DNA of 64,000 nucleotides from Undaria pinnatifida. Lineage: Eukaryota > Sar > Phaeophyceae > Laminariales > Alariaceae. The stretch covers positions 6,240,222-6,304,221 of the forward strand of contig JABAKD010000007.1 of assembly GCA_012845835.1 (NCBI GenBank), written 5' to 3'. Position numbers and translations under genes: made by a program. The notes under the pieces were generated by a model. The model made no database searches. It saw only the letters and a program-made list of their open reading frames with translations, and was not told where the DNA came from. Below, piece by piece: positions 1 to 12,129 of this stretch (position 1 is its first letter; every line of letters starts with the position of its first letter).

Positions 1-1362
1 TACTTGAGTGAACTATAACCATCTCCCAAAACCGGTTTTGGTTAGAAATTGAACAAATCCACAATGAACAACGCCACATCATAGGTATACGACGAGAAAT
101 TTCCAGAACACGGTCAAAAGTACCTACGTTTTTTAGTTGAGGAGCCCGCCATTCAGGCGCATTTCCAGGAAAAACCTTATCCCCACTTGTATCGTAGGGT
201 GCGTCAACATCCGTTCGCTAAATGCAATATAAATTCGGTTTGCCACACCACTCCGTTTTGAAACAAGACCTGAAATGCGTTGACAGTGATGACTCAACGG
301 TCTGCGTTACATTCCGTAATATGTTGCGGGATAATGTTTGTTGGGACGTCCAAGGTACATTATGCCACATCTTCAAAAACGTTCCCACCCCTGGCCGATT
401 TAGGTCAAGACCAGAGACCTACGCATCTGGAAATAATAGCAGGTGATGGTATTTGGACCTAGAGCTCACCTCAAAGTAACGCTATGTTGTTCCCAGCCAA
501 ATATTTGCCTCCTGTTCTTTTTCCGAGGCAATATAGGGCGGTGGCATCGGGGGGGGCGGTCAAAGTCGTACTTTGACCATTCCACTAGAGCATATTGGTG
601 GGTCCTACCACCCTACTTAGCTCCCCGTTCCTTATTGAAATTGGAGAAAGGGATTTTGTCACACCACGTAACATGCATAAATGTGTGTTTGTTGTCTTTA
701 CATTACACCACCCTTTCTGGCTAACGACATCATCAGTCCAACCAGAGTACGTGCTGATTCTGCATTGTATAGAGATTCCTAAATTTTGGTATCTAACTCG
801 GTGAAACAGGGCGAACCGTATACCAAAGTGTCACAAATCACCAAGGTAAAGCAAGAGAAATGGTATCGTACCGGGTATCAAAACACTTGTTTTAAAGAGA
901 TATACCAGACCATCAAAGAAGTAACAAAAATGAGAAAAACGGGTGAAACACAGAACCAAACAAGCAAACAAAAGCAAAACAGACGACAAGGTAATGTGAA
1001 GAATATATGCAAGGAGATCGAGAAGGAAAGGCTGCAAGAAGAACAACATACGTGCTAAAGAGGAACAGATGCCTGTCTTACGCACAGAACTTCAGGGATA
1101 TGAAGAGGGAAAATATTTCATCATAAAACCGGCGGGGCGGGGGGGGGATGAAGGAGTGAACATTAACAATAAATCAGAAATGTAATACCTGGTATATGAG
1201 AGCAACTCATTGCTGTCGTTTTTGCGCTCCCGCTAATGAACCCAACGAAAACGGACAATCAAAGCAGGAAATTCCGCTCAATGTGGGGGGGTCTGCGCTG
1301 TATAGAAAGACACGCTCTACTCAGTAGTCGAACTGGTACGATCTCCAATTTTGTTCCTGCAT
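1..1362. other. Intergenic, no gene recognised
   Basis: Only short frames on both strands. A perfect 9-bp hairpin GGTCAAAGT-CGT-ACTTTGACC lies at 558-578, and a purine-rich stretch at about 830-1060. Confidence 0.6.
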
Positions 1363-1915
1363 CCATGTTGTTGTTGTTGTTGCTGTTATTGTTGTTCTCA
1401 CATTAACTCGCACAATCAAGTCCGTGGTCACAGGACAGGCTCCAGTCACTCTGGAGCTGAGGAATACCTCAGGGAAAAACACACACAACCCAAGGTGGTA
1501 CACGCATATATCACAGTTGACGCAATTCATGCCTCCACCAGAAACAAATAATAGTGAAATCGGGAGTCAGTCTACGATGTGCCAGGTCCAGGCCGGTGCA
1601 TACGTCTCACTACTCACGCCTGGAGAAACCAAATATTCCGATGCCACCCAAGGAAGACTACCACGTATATATTACACGGATTATCTATCACTACGCATAC
1701 GCACAACAGGCATAAGTCAATTGGAGAAAAAGAAACAAAGAAAAGAAGATAAAGGAAAGGAAAGAAAAGAGAAGAAAAAACGAAACAAGACGAAAAAGGC
1801 ATACAAAGAGAAGAAAAAGACAAGAAAAGCAAGGAAAGACAAGACAGGAAAGCAGGGAAAGAAGAAGAGAAGAAAATAAAAAAACGAAATAGAAAAAGGA
1901 AAGGAAGAAAAATGT
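1363..1915 (-). repeat. (CAA)n-tailed retroposon, copy 1, with purine tract
   Basis: Read on the minus strand, the element ends in GTGAGAACAACAATAACAGC and further CAA units. About 380 bp are shared with the copy at 21788 (landmarks: GTCCGTGGTCACAGGACAGG, GCCTCCACCAGAAACA, CGATGTGCCAGGTCC). The far end runs into an A/G-only tract at about 1728-1915, much longer here than in the other copy. No coding capacity is recognised, so it is probably a non-autonomous retroposon. The Lys/Arg-rich open frame across the purine tract is not a gene. Confidence 0.75.
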
Positions 1916-3077
1916 CATACTAGCAGACCCTAGGAACTGGCCAAGGATGGCATTGGGCTAACAGAGGTACATACAGCTGAATGAAGTACGACTGCTCCCC
2001 TCCTGGGTTTCCGTTGATTGTCGCTCTTGGCGTCCTCCGCCTTGAGGTGTAGCCGGCTCTATTCCGCCTCTTACGTGTGATATGTCGTACTCACGCGGTC
2101 CGCCCGGTCTACCACATTAGACTATACTACATTTGCATTAAATTCCATGAAAATTGTCATGTGCTTTCATTGACGTTGATGGAAGCTGCCATGGAAGTTG
2201 CCTTGATTCCATGCAATCTTTCCTGGAAATGATCGTGTAAATATGCCCAACGCCCTTGGAAGAATGTGCTTCGAACTGGCTTCCATTTCTCTTTCAATGT
2301 GCTTCCATGGACGGTGGTTTTGCTTCCATTGAAGTAGGATATTATGGCATGGAAAGTGTATATAAGTCCACAGAAGTGAAAAGCAAGTTAGTGGAAGCCT
2401 CTATAGATGCAAGTTGGCCCCAAAAAAACAATAGTGTGGCGGATTGGGTCCGCATCGTCGACGATCCCCGGTGCCAGTTCCCACTAATCTTAGCCGCACT
2501 GGGCGATAGCACGCGGCATCTACTCCTAACAGCGAAGGGGTAGCTATCTGTGGACCGCTCGGAGACTTTGTATACCCTGATGGCGTCGTCTGCCCGACAC
2601 TGGGCCCAGTTCTTTTCTGGCCGGCCTTACCACGGGTTGACCCCCATTGGCCATCATCCCGAATATCACGCAAAGGGTCGCTCCCTCATTGGCCATCCGT
2701 TGTACGGCTCCCCAATAGGAGAGGCGTCGCGTACGAGAAGTAGTCTCAACGCAATCAATTGTTGTGCCTTCTTGCGAGCATTGGCGTACGACATGCTGTG
2801 GTCGTTGCGGTGTCTGTATGCTGTAGTCGTTGCGATGTCGGTCCTAAAGCCATTGATCGTTGGGAGGAGGCTATGGTGTGCCATTCGATGTTTAGCGAAC
2901 GAAGTGTTCAACAAAAAAAATTGCTGCTTTCGGCTCAGTGTCGTTGTACGAAATTTGACGGTTGAGCGGGTGTGCGTTAGTTGTCTGCTCACTGTTTTCG
3001 GAGCTACATACGCCGACAACAACGACACAACGAATAATACAAACACTTTTCAAAAAAGTCGAAACAAGGACACACTC
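1916..3077. other. Intergenic, no gene recognised
   Basis: Holds the TTCCAT motif cluster. Overlapping short frames at 2400-3090 show no recognisable domain. Confidence 0.55.
2140..2410. repeat. Cluster of TTCCAT/ATGGAA motifs
   Basis: TTCCAT occurs five times and ATGGAA three times in about 270 bases, often as CTTCCAT or ATGGAAG, in irregular spacing. A TATATAAG at about 2359 lies among them. It could be a degenerate minisatellite or a binding-site cluster; nothing downstream confirms a promoter. Confidence 0.4.
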
Positions 3078-3250
3078 CACCTGTGATATCGAAGATTTCG
3101 TCGAAACGAATATTTGCAATTTGTTGGTGATACTCCGATCGCTCGTACTACTGGGGTTGTGTTCTTAATAAGGATGTAGGGCGGCGACTTTGTTAGACCT
3201 TCAGCGTCGCTAAAGTCATAGTAAACAGGGTGGTGTTAGTCAATCTGTGG
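3078..3250 (-). repeat. TGTATT-ended repeat family, copy
   Basis: It reads GATATCGAAGATTTCGTCGAA, then GGTGATACTCCGATCGC, AATAAGGATGTAGGGCGGCGA and AACAGGGTGGTGTTAGTCA on the plus strand, the reverse sense of the family. It is truncated at the far end. Confidence 0.7.
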
Positions 3251-3679
3251 TCGGAAATTACAAAAAGAGAAAAATCAGGTTGGGGAAATCTATTATACAA
3301 ACCGTATATATATTATAAAAATTAAAATATATATATATAGGTCTATTGGTAAAACTTGTGTATGTTCGATAATTTTTTCCGGTTGAGGTGAGGGCTACCC
3401 GCTTTTGTCGTGACGTCTTTTTCACTCCGTTTTTTTGTTTCTTTCGTGGGCCCATCTTCCATTCCCGCCCCCCCCCCCTGTCTTGTTTCGGTTCAGCTTC
3501 CTTCTTCATTTCCAACTTTTCACGTGTGTTTGTTTTTTCCTCGGTTTCTGTGTGGAAACTACACATCCTCTTAGGGGATCAATGTGACGGTTTGGTAAAG
3601 AATGCACCAGTTTATCATGACATGATGTATATCCTATACGTCGGACAACCAGTGAGTAGAGGGCGTAGTGTTCAAGAGG

Positions 3680-3755
3680 GTGGGGGTGGGGTGGTTGGCT
3701 GAGGAGGTGGGGGGGGGGGGGGGAGAGGGGGGGGGGATGGGGGTGGGGGGATGGG
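3680..3755 (+). repeat. G-rich low-complexity tract
   Basis: Runs of G up to 13 long, interrupted by T and A, with quadruplex potential. Proline- or glycine-rich frames on both strands here are artefacts. Confidence 0.85.
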
Positions 3756-4565
3756 TAGAAGCGGAAGAAGCGGCATATATATATCACTGCCCAATGTTTG
3801 CCCTCCTCTTCGTTGCATTTGTCTTGCATCGCCAAAATCAATTTGCAGTGTATTCAATCGAATGTAAATCTCTCTGTTGTATTTGGTGACTACACAGAAA
3901 TGGAGCTCCTGTAGAGCCCTAAAATCCCTTCCTACACTAAGTTCAAGTATATCTGTCTCTGAAAAGGGGTTGAAATTTTCAAGACGTTAAGAGGCATCGG
4001 CCCGGATGCTGCCTGCGCTTGAAGTGCAAGAGGCCGGTGTCACGATAATCAGTGCATTGTAATGAAAAACGCATACTCGCGTGCCATGCACCGTTCAAAT
4101 TCCCTCGGCCAAAAAACTATCGATGTGAGACGTGCCGCCTCCCGTATATCTTAACTATTAATAGACATCTTCCAATTAATTTTTTTCCGACACACTCTGA
4201 AACAAACCACGTGTACATACAGGGCGTGCGCACATCAGTGCAGCCGTTATTCTCCAAGACATGTTGTCTCGCATGGGGGGTCGACCCGTGGTAAGTACGA
4301 TAAAGGTGCGCAACAATTTCCTTGCGTCGTCCTCTTGATTGAGGAGGCCAGAACAGAACCCGAAAGTACGCATATTACTATCATCAAGCATGAAAGTGAA
4401 CCCTAATAATGAGCAATTCCACGCCCTGGGCGCCCAACGAATATTATTTTCTAGTTCCAGGTATTTATCGTAGTTTCTCATGCTGAGCACCCCCATTAGT
4501 CAGAAACAGAGATTCCGGTCCTACGCATGTCTTTCGTTTTCCTTTTTGCCTTGTGTTTCGATCAA

Positions 4566-4712
4566 GGCTACGGTGGGGGGGTACCCCCAATTTCATTCCC
4601 GGTTCAAAGGCAAAAAAAGGTATAAAAATCCAAAAAAGGGTATACCTCTAGTAGTATACCATTTTGGCTTTGACCCGGCAGTGAAAATTGGGGGCACCCC
4701 CCTACCGTAGCC
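4566..4712. mobile_element. 147-bp foldback element (MITE-like)
   Basis: The ends are long imperfect inverted repeats of about 50 bp. The left starts GGCTACGGTGGGGGGGTACC and the right, inverted, GGCTACGGTAGGGGGGTGCC, continuing CCCCAATTT and CCAAAA. The middle holds a second small palindrome, GGTATAC...GTATACC. An exact 11-bp direct repeat, CCTTGTGTTTC, lies at 4549-4559 and 4711-4721. It has no coding capacity. The whole element could fold into one hairpin. Confidence 0.75.
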
Positions 4713-4804
4713 TTGTGTTTCTGTTGTTTCTTGTTCCAATTGACTTGCGTACCTGTCGTGCGTATGCGAGGTAACATGCACTCCTTTTTTTTTCTCTTTT
4801 TCTG

Positions 4805-5152
4805 GTATTATGTTATTTTGCCTCCCATTAATTATCCTTGCACGATTCTCGTTCTCCCTTCCAGCAAAAATTCAGATCCGGAATCACATAGAGGGACTTC
4901 CCCCCCCTCCCCGCTACGGTGCGTGCCACTATTTCGATCGCGAGAGGAATTCATTCAGCATTTTATTTCCATCATCGTCGACTCGCGTCGAATTGTACCT
5001 ACCTACGCTGCTAGGATCTCTCAGCAGTTGATTCCGTTTTTCGTTTTTGCAAATATGTAAAAAAATCACCATGGTGGGAATCAAACTCAAGGACCGACGC
5101 TAGTATTAATAGTATTCGATTGTAACCACTCGATGAACTACCGGGGCAACCG
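4805..5152 (-). repeat. tRNA-headed SINE, copy 1
   Basis: On the minus strand it begins GTTGCCCCGGTAGTTCATCG and has a B-box-like GAGTTTGATTCCC, as in the internal pol III promoter of tRNA-derived SINEs. A body follows that is shared with the copies at 16712 and 20868 (CAACTGCTGAGAG, TAGCAGCGT, TCGACGA, AAAATGCTG) and a G-rich part ending near ATTAATGGGAGGC. No complete tRNA fold is claimed. Confidence 0.75.
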
Positions 5153-5164
5153 CTCTACGCAAAA

Positions 5165-5483
5165 TATATTCGTCGTAGTCTTTCCTGGGTATCATGCGAT
5201 GTAGTCGGCTATCCAGACGCGGGTATTGCGACGTATGTATGCACCAGTCAGTATGAGCCTGACACGTCGTAGGCTGACTCTCCCAATTTAACTTTTTAAT
5301 CGTTTTCTGTCGCAGGCATGGCTTGCTTCAACTAACTGGTTTGCGTGTACGACTTGGGCTTTTAAATAATTTTCCCCTGGAGTATTCCGTCACTACAGGG
5401 TGACTGGAGCCTGTCCTGTGACCACGGACGGGCTTGATTATGCGTGGAAATGTGAGAACAAAACAACCCCCACCACCACAACT

Positions 5484-5538
<55 letters not shown>

Positions 5539-5560
5539 CGGCAACAACACCAACAACATG
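5165..5560 (+). repeat. (CAA)n-tailed retroposon, copy 2, with long CAA microsatellite
   Basis: Same family in the opposite orientation. TGACTGGAGCCTGTCCTGTG and GACCACGGAC match copy 1, and more diverged sequence reaches back to about 5165 (GACGTATG.ATGCACC). The 3' tail is a long CAA run at about 5478-5540. It starts within about 15 bp of the SINE at 4805-5152, so one may have landed beside the other. Confidence 0.75.
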
Positions 5561-5731
5561 TCGTAGAGCAAATATTTTCGTATGCATAACATTTGCGTTT
5601 CCTGTGAAGAGTTGAATGTTGGATAACCATTTCTCTTCAGTTTCAATAATACCAATAATAATGTAATAATAATAGACATGCTTGAGAACTAGACTAGACT
5701 AATAACAATATTATTTAAAAACAAACAGAGA

Positions 5732-5830
5732 CTACACTCACTCCTGCACCTTTATTTAAAATCAGAGATTTCACCAATATTCCATCGAAACTAATCTTGA
5801 ATATTTGCACTCCGTGTGTGATAATCCACA
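5732..5830 (-). repeat. TGTATT-ended repeat family, diverged copy
   Basis: On the minus strand ATCACACACGG, TGCAAATATT, AGTTTCGATGGAAT and GGAGTGAGTGTAG match the family's terminal 100 bp with many differences. It lies between two short inverted CTAGA-type runs (5688-5701 and 6007-6021). Confidence 0.45.
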
Positions 5831-6807
5831 TCATTGAAAATTGACGAGCAGTGGGATTGATGAACCCTGTGCGACAAAAAAAATCAAAGCAAGAACCGGG
5901 GGGAAGAAGGGACGACACCTGATAACACGGCTTGTCCATTAGCTGAAGCGTGGTATTAATAGTGGGCAAATATATATATATATATGTATTTATTTATAGA
6001 CTATACAGTCTAGTCTAGTCTATAGACTATCTTGCTTGTATTGCAGGGTACGCGTTTCTAACTATCCCCTACAAAAAAAGCAACCACATGAACACGGGTT
6101 TTTCACAGTTATATATCCTCGCCCACCTTGCACACACCCACGCCCGGTCGCAAGCACTCGACGCTGGCCACCTCGTTCTATCTCAAGTGCATCGTGCACA
6201 ACTACTCGACTGTACACGCCCACACGACAGTACCCGGCCATCGCAGGGTACCCAGTACACCTCAACACAGCTCCATCCAACAGAGCGAGCGCACAAAGAC
6301 GAACGTATTAGCAGCAGCAGCAAGCAGCAGCAGACGTTCTGGCAGAACTGACCCCGAGGCAACAACTTCACCAGCGGTCAAAAACCATACAGGAGGCTCC
6401 AAACTTGCGGTTAGTTCAGCATTGATGTTGGTCATTTGCACATGCCTTGGTGCAGGTTGTGTCGTTTACCAGAAAATGATATGCACCCGCTAGACGCGCA
6501 CGTGATGACGCAATCCTTCTCCAAACGTTGTACTTTGTGTTCTCGCCCAGACCCCACCACGCCTGTGACTTTGGGGCTAGGTTCGGGGGGTTGGGACCTG
6601 CACCAGGTGATTCATTATACTACTTTTGCAGTATATTGAGAAGGGGCGCATCATAATATGTAGCTCTAGGGGTGCCCGAAGATGGTTTGCCGTTTTCACT
6701 GCAGTGGCAGGACGCCTGGTTTCCTGACCGCTGCATTTTGTTGGGTGCTAAGCGCGAGGCAAACACCCACTCATTTCGTCTACCCTCCAGCGTATTATTC
6801 GAAAAAT

Positions 6808-7180
6808 TAAAATACACTCCAGCTTAGAGATCGAAGATGTCTGGAAACTCATCTTTTCAAGCTGTGCGTGACACTCTGATCGCGCGTGTTACCGGTAGTG
6901 TGTCCTCATCAAGGATATAGGTCAGCGACTCCCCTTGCAACTACAGTGTAGCTATTAGGGTAAACAGGGTGATGTTTGTCCATCTGTACGCGGGAACTTT
7001 AAAACCCGTTTCGGACGCGTCAAAATCTGACAGCTGCGGAAGGAGATGAATAAGTTTATCAAGTGAATCCTGTATGCCGCATAACCGGCGATGGGAGGAC
7101 GGGGATTGTCTGGGGCGTGGGGGCAGGGCAGCTCAATCTTTGCATGAAAACGAGCGCATTATGTGTGAAAACGGGCTTTC
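6808..7180 (-). repeat. TGTATT-ended repeat family, longer copy
   Basis: It starts AAAATACACTCCAGC and continues through CTCCTTGCAACTACAGTGTAG-like, GACAAAATCTGACAGC-like and GGGCAGCTCAATCTT segments, the last also seen in the copy at 11469. About 370 bp. Confidence 0.7.
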
Positions 7181-8639
7181 GGGCTGCTCTCCTCCTCTTG
7201 TGCAAGGCTATTTGCTTCGTTATAACTAATGGGTGTGCATTGCCACGATGGGGTTGGTCCTCCGTCTCGGCTGGAAAATTTAGGAAGGTCCTTCAACTGC
7301 CATCTGTCACAGGCCCACTACTGTACCCACTGCAGTTCCCAATATCCCGTGCACCAGTATGTAATCCATACTGCAAGCGTCGCGCGTGGCACGATGGAGA
7401 TGCTAGTTGGTGACCAAAGCGTTTTTTCGGAACGGCAGTGCTGTTAACACCGAGCCGTCGGAGTTTCACGATCTTCTGCGCGAAACAGTTACAAACGGTG
7501 GTATGCCAATATGACCTGGTGGTGTTGTCCTTTGGGGGTTTGTTCTCCAATCTATTTCTCGCTGAGGCACACAGAGCTCATCTTGTGAGAAGCCTCCGGA
7601 TATAGGCTATATATCATTGGCACACCTCAACCGCAAAAAGCCTACCGTAATCGTGTGCTCGCTATTACAGGAGCGGTGGTCTCTAGGCGATTCCGGTCTG
7701 GAGCGGAGGACGTAGTGGTGATTTCCAATCATTTCCGACTTTGGCTCGCGCTGAGAACATGCGACATGTCGTTGGAATACCGACCTGGTTTGATTGACAT
7801 TACAAAGGTGTAGGCATGGGCGACCGAACAGGGTTGTTAAACCGGATGCACTTGGGATGTACTTTCACTGCCAGGCATGAGTGAGGTTTAGATCTCGTGA
7901 GTTGGGTGGCGTCAATCGTAAGGTGCCTCCAGACCGTATGCGTCCAATGATACTGTGGACAAGTGGTTGATGTCAGAAAAATTTTTTCCGCCCGTATCAC
8001 GTATGCTAACGTAGCTCGTCGGCCATTTCTTTCTGGTGTTGTGTTAATGTTTTCATCGCGGTGTTCACATAGTCTGGGTACAGAGCAGTGCAGAGCTCCT
8101 TGCATAACAAAAATGCTCGAGATATACAAACAAACGAATACGAGTAAAAACCTTTCCATGACGCGTTTCCTAATAGACTTATATCAGCGACAGAGAGCCG
8201 CGTCTGTGCAATGCTTTGCGCAACTTGTGTCCTGGGGTTCCGCCAACGTTTCTTCATCGAAACCGCCCGTTAAAAAACAATTTCCGAGCGTATACATATC
8301 CGGAAAAAAGGTGCCCCTTGCCACATCGACGTCATCGTTCGATTGTCCTCTGCAAACATAATGATTACATGAAGACACGCAAGTTTCGATTGTTGAGTGA
8401 GGCTGTAGCCTCGCATGTACGTATACTGTTTACAAGGGATCTGCGAGACTTCAACCTAAAATTAATTGCGAGAACCTACCTCGCAAATATTTTTTTGTTG
8501 TTGTCATCAAGACATCCATGTCTCGTTTAAACGTAGTTTCGGGCAAATGGTAGGTCCCCCTGACTCCTATGAATAAGAGACCTACCAAGATACACCACCA
8601 ACGACTGGCACGGTAGTACCACATATTTTAAAAGCCCCC
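7181..8639. other. Intergenic, nothing recognised
   Basis: Frames up to 132 codons occur on both strands over the same bases (7800-8530), with no domain, start context or splice support. Confidence 0.55.
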
Positions 8640-8995
8640 CCTCCCGCCCCCCCGCCCCCGCCCCTACTTTGATCCAATTCAGGCGCCCACATCCTTAAAA
8701 CCTCCGCCCTCCCCTCACAAGTTCTTCGACTTACAGGATTCACTTGATAACCTGATGAATTTCCTTCCACAGCTGTCAGATTTTGTCCCCCTCAGAAACG
8801 TTTTTTTTTGTAGTTTCCGCGCACAGACTGCCGATCATCACTGTGTTGACCCTGGTAGCTACACTGTAGTTGCAAGGGGAGTCGCCGACCTATATCTTGA
8901 ATGATGATGAACAACCCGTAATACGCGCGATGGGGGTATCACTCACAGCTTGCAAAGATGAGTTTAAACAAAATATTCGATCTTACAGCTGGTGG
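8640..8995 (+). repeat. TGTATT-ended repeat family, plus-strand copy
   Basis: It runs from a C-rich stretch through CAGCTGTCAGATTTTGTCCC, TTTCCGCGCACAGACTG and GCAAGGGGAGTCGCCGACC to CAGCTGGTGGAGTGTATA. It faces the copy at 9063, ends toward each other, 70 bp apart. Confidence 0.75.
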
Positions 8996-9062
8996 AGTGT
9001 ATATATATATATTTTACATATATATTACAAAAGCATAGACTTTACAAAAGCATAGACTATAC

Positions 9063-9310
9063 ACACAACTGCGAGATCGAAGATTTTGTCGAAACGTATT
9101 TTTGCACGAACTGTGTGTGATACTCCGATCGCGCGTATTACTGGGTGCATGTCCTCATTAGACTATGGATATAGGTCGGCGTCTAACCTAAGAAATACAT
9201 ACAGTGTAGATGCCAGGGTCAGCAGATTGATGCTAGTCAGTCTGTGCGCGGAATCTACAAAACCCGTTATTGAGGGGGACAAAATGTGACAGCAGTGGAA
9301 TGAAATGCAT
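9063..9310 (-). repeat. TGTATT-ended repeat family, inverted partner
   Basis: It begins ACAACTGCGAGATCGAAGAT and reaches GGGGGACAAAATGTGACAGC. The 70-bp spacer to the copy at 8640 contains a TA-rich run and a direct duplication of TTACAAAAGCATAGACT (about 9026-9058). Confidence 0.75.
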
Positions 9311-11464
9311 CACATGTGACTCATCGGTTAACGGCGACTGTGTGCGATAACGTGTCGTACAGTGGAATATCTCATTTCAGAGACACCGGAGAAATCCAAA
9401 AATCGTAGAACGCTGTATAGGGGCGACGTGGACATAACCTGTACTATGATACGCAGCTGTGGACGCTAAAAACCGCAACACCGGCAAACCGGGGTGGTAG
9501 GGGGAGAGGGGCACCCGTACCGCTACAGCTATAGACGGATGTCGGAACGAAACGCTAGATCCTGTCACAAGGAACCAGTTCGACAAATATGTGGAGTGTG
9601 CATGCTACTATAGCCCTAAACCGATAGTTTTTCCTTTGGGCTTTCGGTAGCCGGACGAAGTCGGCAGTGATTACACCTACTTGCTCTTTTGCTTCTATTT
9701 TCGTTTTGTTCCGGCACAATTCCATGACTAATGGCAAATCGGTACGTGCGCTGAGCCAATATAACGTATTTAGCCGGCTAGTGGACATGCGACTCCAGCG
9801 AATTACCAGCCCGCCTGCCGGCCTCAGCAACGGGGTCGAAACCAGCTATACTTGCTTCCGCCGGCCTCACGGGGGGGGGCAAGTAACGTAATAACGCAAC
9901 CCATATATAAGTATCCTTCCTATTTACAGGTATGGCAGATAAACAAGCCGAGTGGAAGGCGCCTTCCGGCATTTACTAATTGTTAGTCCTATTAAAATAT
10001 GAAACAAGTTCGTTACCTACGTCGTGCCGATTCACCGCCCAAAAACCAAGGCTTCAGTAACATTGGAGGACGAATGCCGCTGTTGGGCGATGACATGTTT
10101 GGGCCACACTCTTTTCCTTTCTGGTGGACAGGCTCCTGAACAAAAGACAAATCACACATTCTTGGAATACTATGCCTATTTTCTCCTCAAGTGATAGTTA
10201 CGATTACCATCAGTTAGGTGGGGTCGGAGAGGTTATACTGCTGGTGATTTCGTGAGGCCACTAATAATGGTAACGTTTCACCTAACGACACCATCACCAG
10301 AACGCCCGTGGTCCAACGTGATATATTAATCTAGCGAGGTGCAAATTCCGTGATCAGAGACTGTGAAACAGAGAAGCCAAAACCAAACGCCCACGAAAGA
10401 GCCGCGAAAAGTAGAGCAAAGATCAGCGAGTACAGGGTACTAGAATGATCGCAAAATATAACAGCACAAGCTTGAACCTCCTACCACATAATCGAGTGTG
10501 AGCATGAGGGTATACTTTCAGGTATCGTTGGACGGGTAACAGAGCATAATTATCTGCTGCTGCGGCGGATGCTGTTCGCTAACTGTCTCGGTTTTAGGAC
10601 GACGAGTGTATGACCACTAGCCGTTTTTATTCGTATGACCATTACGCCCGGGACTGAGTACACCGGGAAGTTGATTTTGTGTGTTAGCACTGGTGACACG
10701 AGAAGGATCCATATCTGGCTTGATGCCTACGTCCAACTACTTGTCTGCGAAAATACCGGATGAATGTGTGGTTGTTTGAACAGGCGAAATGACCATGAAA
10801 GTCATTGCTCAACAAGTACGTCAGTGGACCGGCGTACCAGAGCACGACAAGGACTTCCTCCCCGCGATAGAGGCATTATTCTTCATGACGACTACAGTCT
10901 GGTGTATCAGCCCAACTCAACAGAATAGGAACTAACGCATATATGAAACTAATTTCATTCAGATGCATTACTTTTCCCTTTAAATTCGCACCGAAATTCA
11001 AGAGCGAGAAGTTTCTCCGATACACCGTCGAAAGAGCGTTTTCAGCCCGCCACCGAGAGAGGCCCAACTTTGTTCCGGTGGTGCTTGTGATATGTATTTA
11101 ACACATTCCGCCGACGCCCCACCTAAAATCACAACCTGTATCGCACAAACAAACACATACAGGCGATATCAACTCATGACCTTTCGAATTATCATTGCGG
11201 TAGCTCCGATTCATATAATAATGTATGGCATTCAAGTTCAAATTATCTTCCGCTTCGGCGCCCGCTTGCCCGTAACCCCCAATATTGCCTGCACCTAGCA
11301 CCACGAGAATAGTAGAGGATCCTACACATTTATGCGACCTAAAGCGGCTGCGAATGCCCTCGCACCATCGTTTTCAACCTCCCTCCGCCACCTATCCCCA
11401 AATCCCAAACTGCCCGCCCTCCCCTGTCCGGTTGTGCAACCTACAGGATATACTATAAAACTTG
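9311..11464. other. Intergenic, nothing recognised
   Basis: Long stretch with few frames over 60 codons. No repeat family or gene was seen. Confidence 0.6.
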
Positions 11465-12080
11465 GAAAACACTGCAACTGTGAGATCGAATACGTTGTCG
11501 AAAGTAATATTTGCCAGCTGTGTGTAATACTCTGATCCCGCGTAGTACGCGTTGTGTGTCCTCATTAAGGATATAGTTCGGCGACTCTCCTTGCAACTAC
11601 AGTGTAGCGGTATCAGCGTCAACAGGGTGATGTTAGGCAGTCTGTGCGCGAAAACTACATAACCCGTTTCTGAGGGGGACAAAATCTGACAGCTGTGGAA
11701 AGAAATGCGTCAGCCAATAAAGTGTATCATTTAAGTCAAATATACGGTGAGGGGATGGCGGAGTTTTTAAGGACGTGTGGGCCTGATTTCGATCATAAAG
11801 GGGGCGGGAGGGGGGAGGGGGAGAGGGGACGGGTAGGGAGGAGACGTGTGGGGCAGCTCAATTTGAGGGTGGAAAACTATAAATCCTTCTTTTGGGGGAT
11901 GGGGGGGGAATGTGGCGGGGGGGGGGGGGGGGAGGGGCGAGGGCAGAGGGCGTTAGGTCGCATAGATGAAGGGGGTTACTATACGCGTGGTGCAAGGTCT
12001 AGGCGATGGTGCGGGTGGTGGGCAGAGAGGGGTCGTTGGGGGCGGGGGTGGGTGGGAATTGCAGCAGCGGCATGGACGGC
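11465..12080 (-). repeat. TGTATT-ended repeat family, long copy with G-rich interior
   Basis: It begins ACTGCAACTGTGAGATCGAA and includes GGGGGACAAAATCTGACAGC, TTTTTAAGGACGTGTGGGCC, GGGGCAGCTCAATTTGAGGG and CTATACGCGTGGTGCAAGGT. Long G-runs lie at 11800-11945. With the copy ending at 15563 it defines at least 600 bp of the element. Confidence 0.78.
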
Positions 12081-12129
12081 TTTAACATGATAAATTGTTG
12101 TATTCTCTCCACAACCGTCAGATTTCGAC

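Noticed and set aside
1424-1879. 151-codon frame ending in a Lys/Arg-rich tail
   Set aside because: It spans a retroposon copy and a purine tract; the tail is low-complexity translation.
5400-5615. Poly-Thr, poly-Cys and poly-Leu frames around 5480-5545
   Set aside because: They are translations of the CAA microsatellite in different frames.
5688-6021. Inverted CTAGA-type runs flanking about 340 bp, a possible TIR element
   Set aside because: The runs are simple pentamer repeats that would match each other by chance. No target duplication or second copy was seen.
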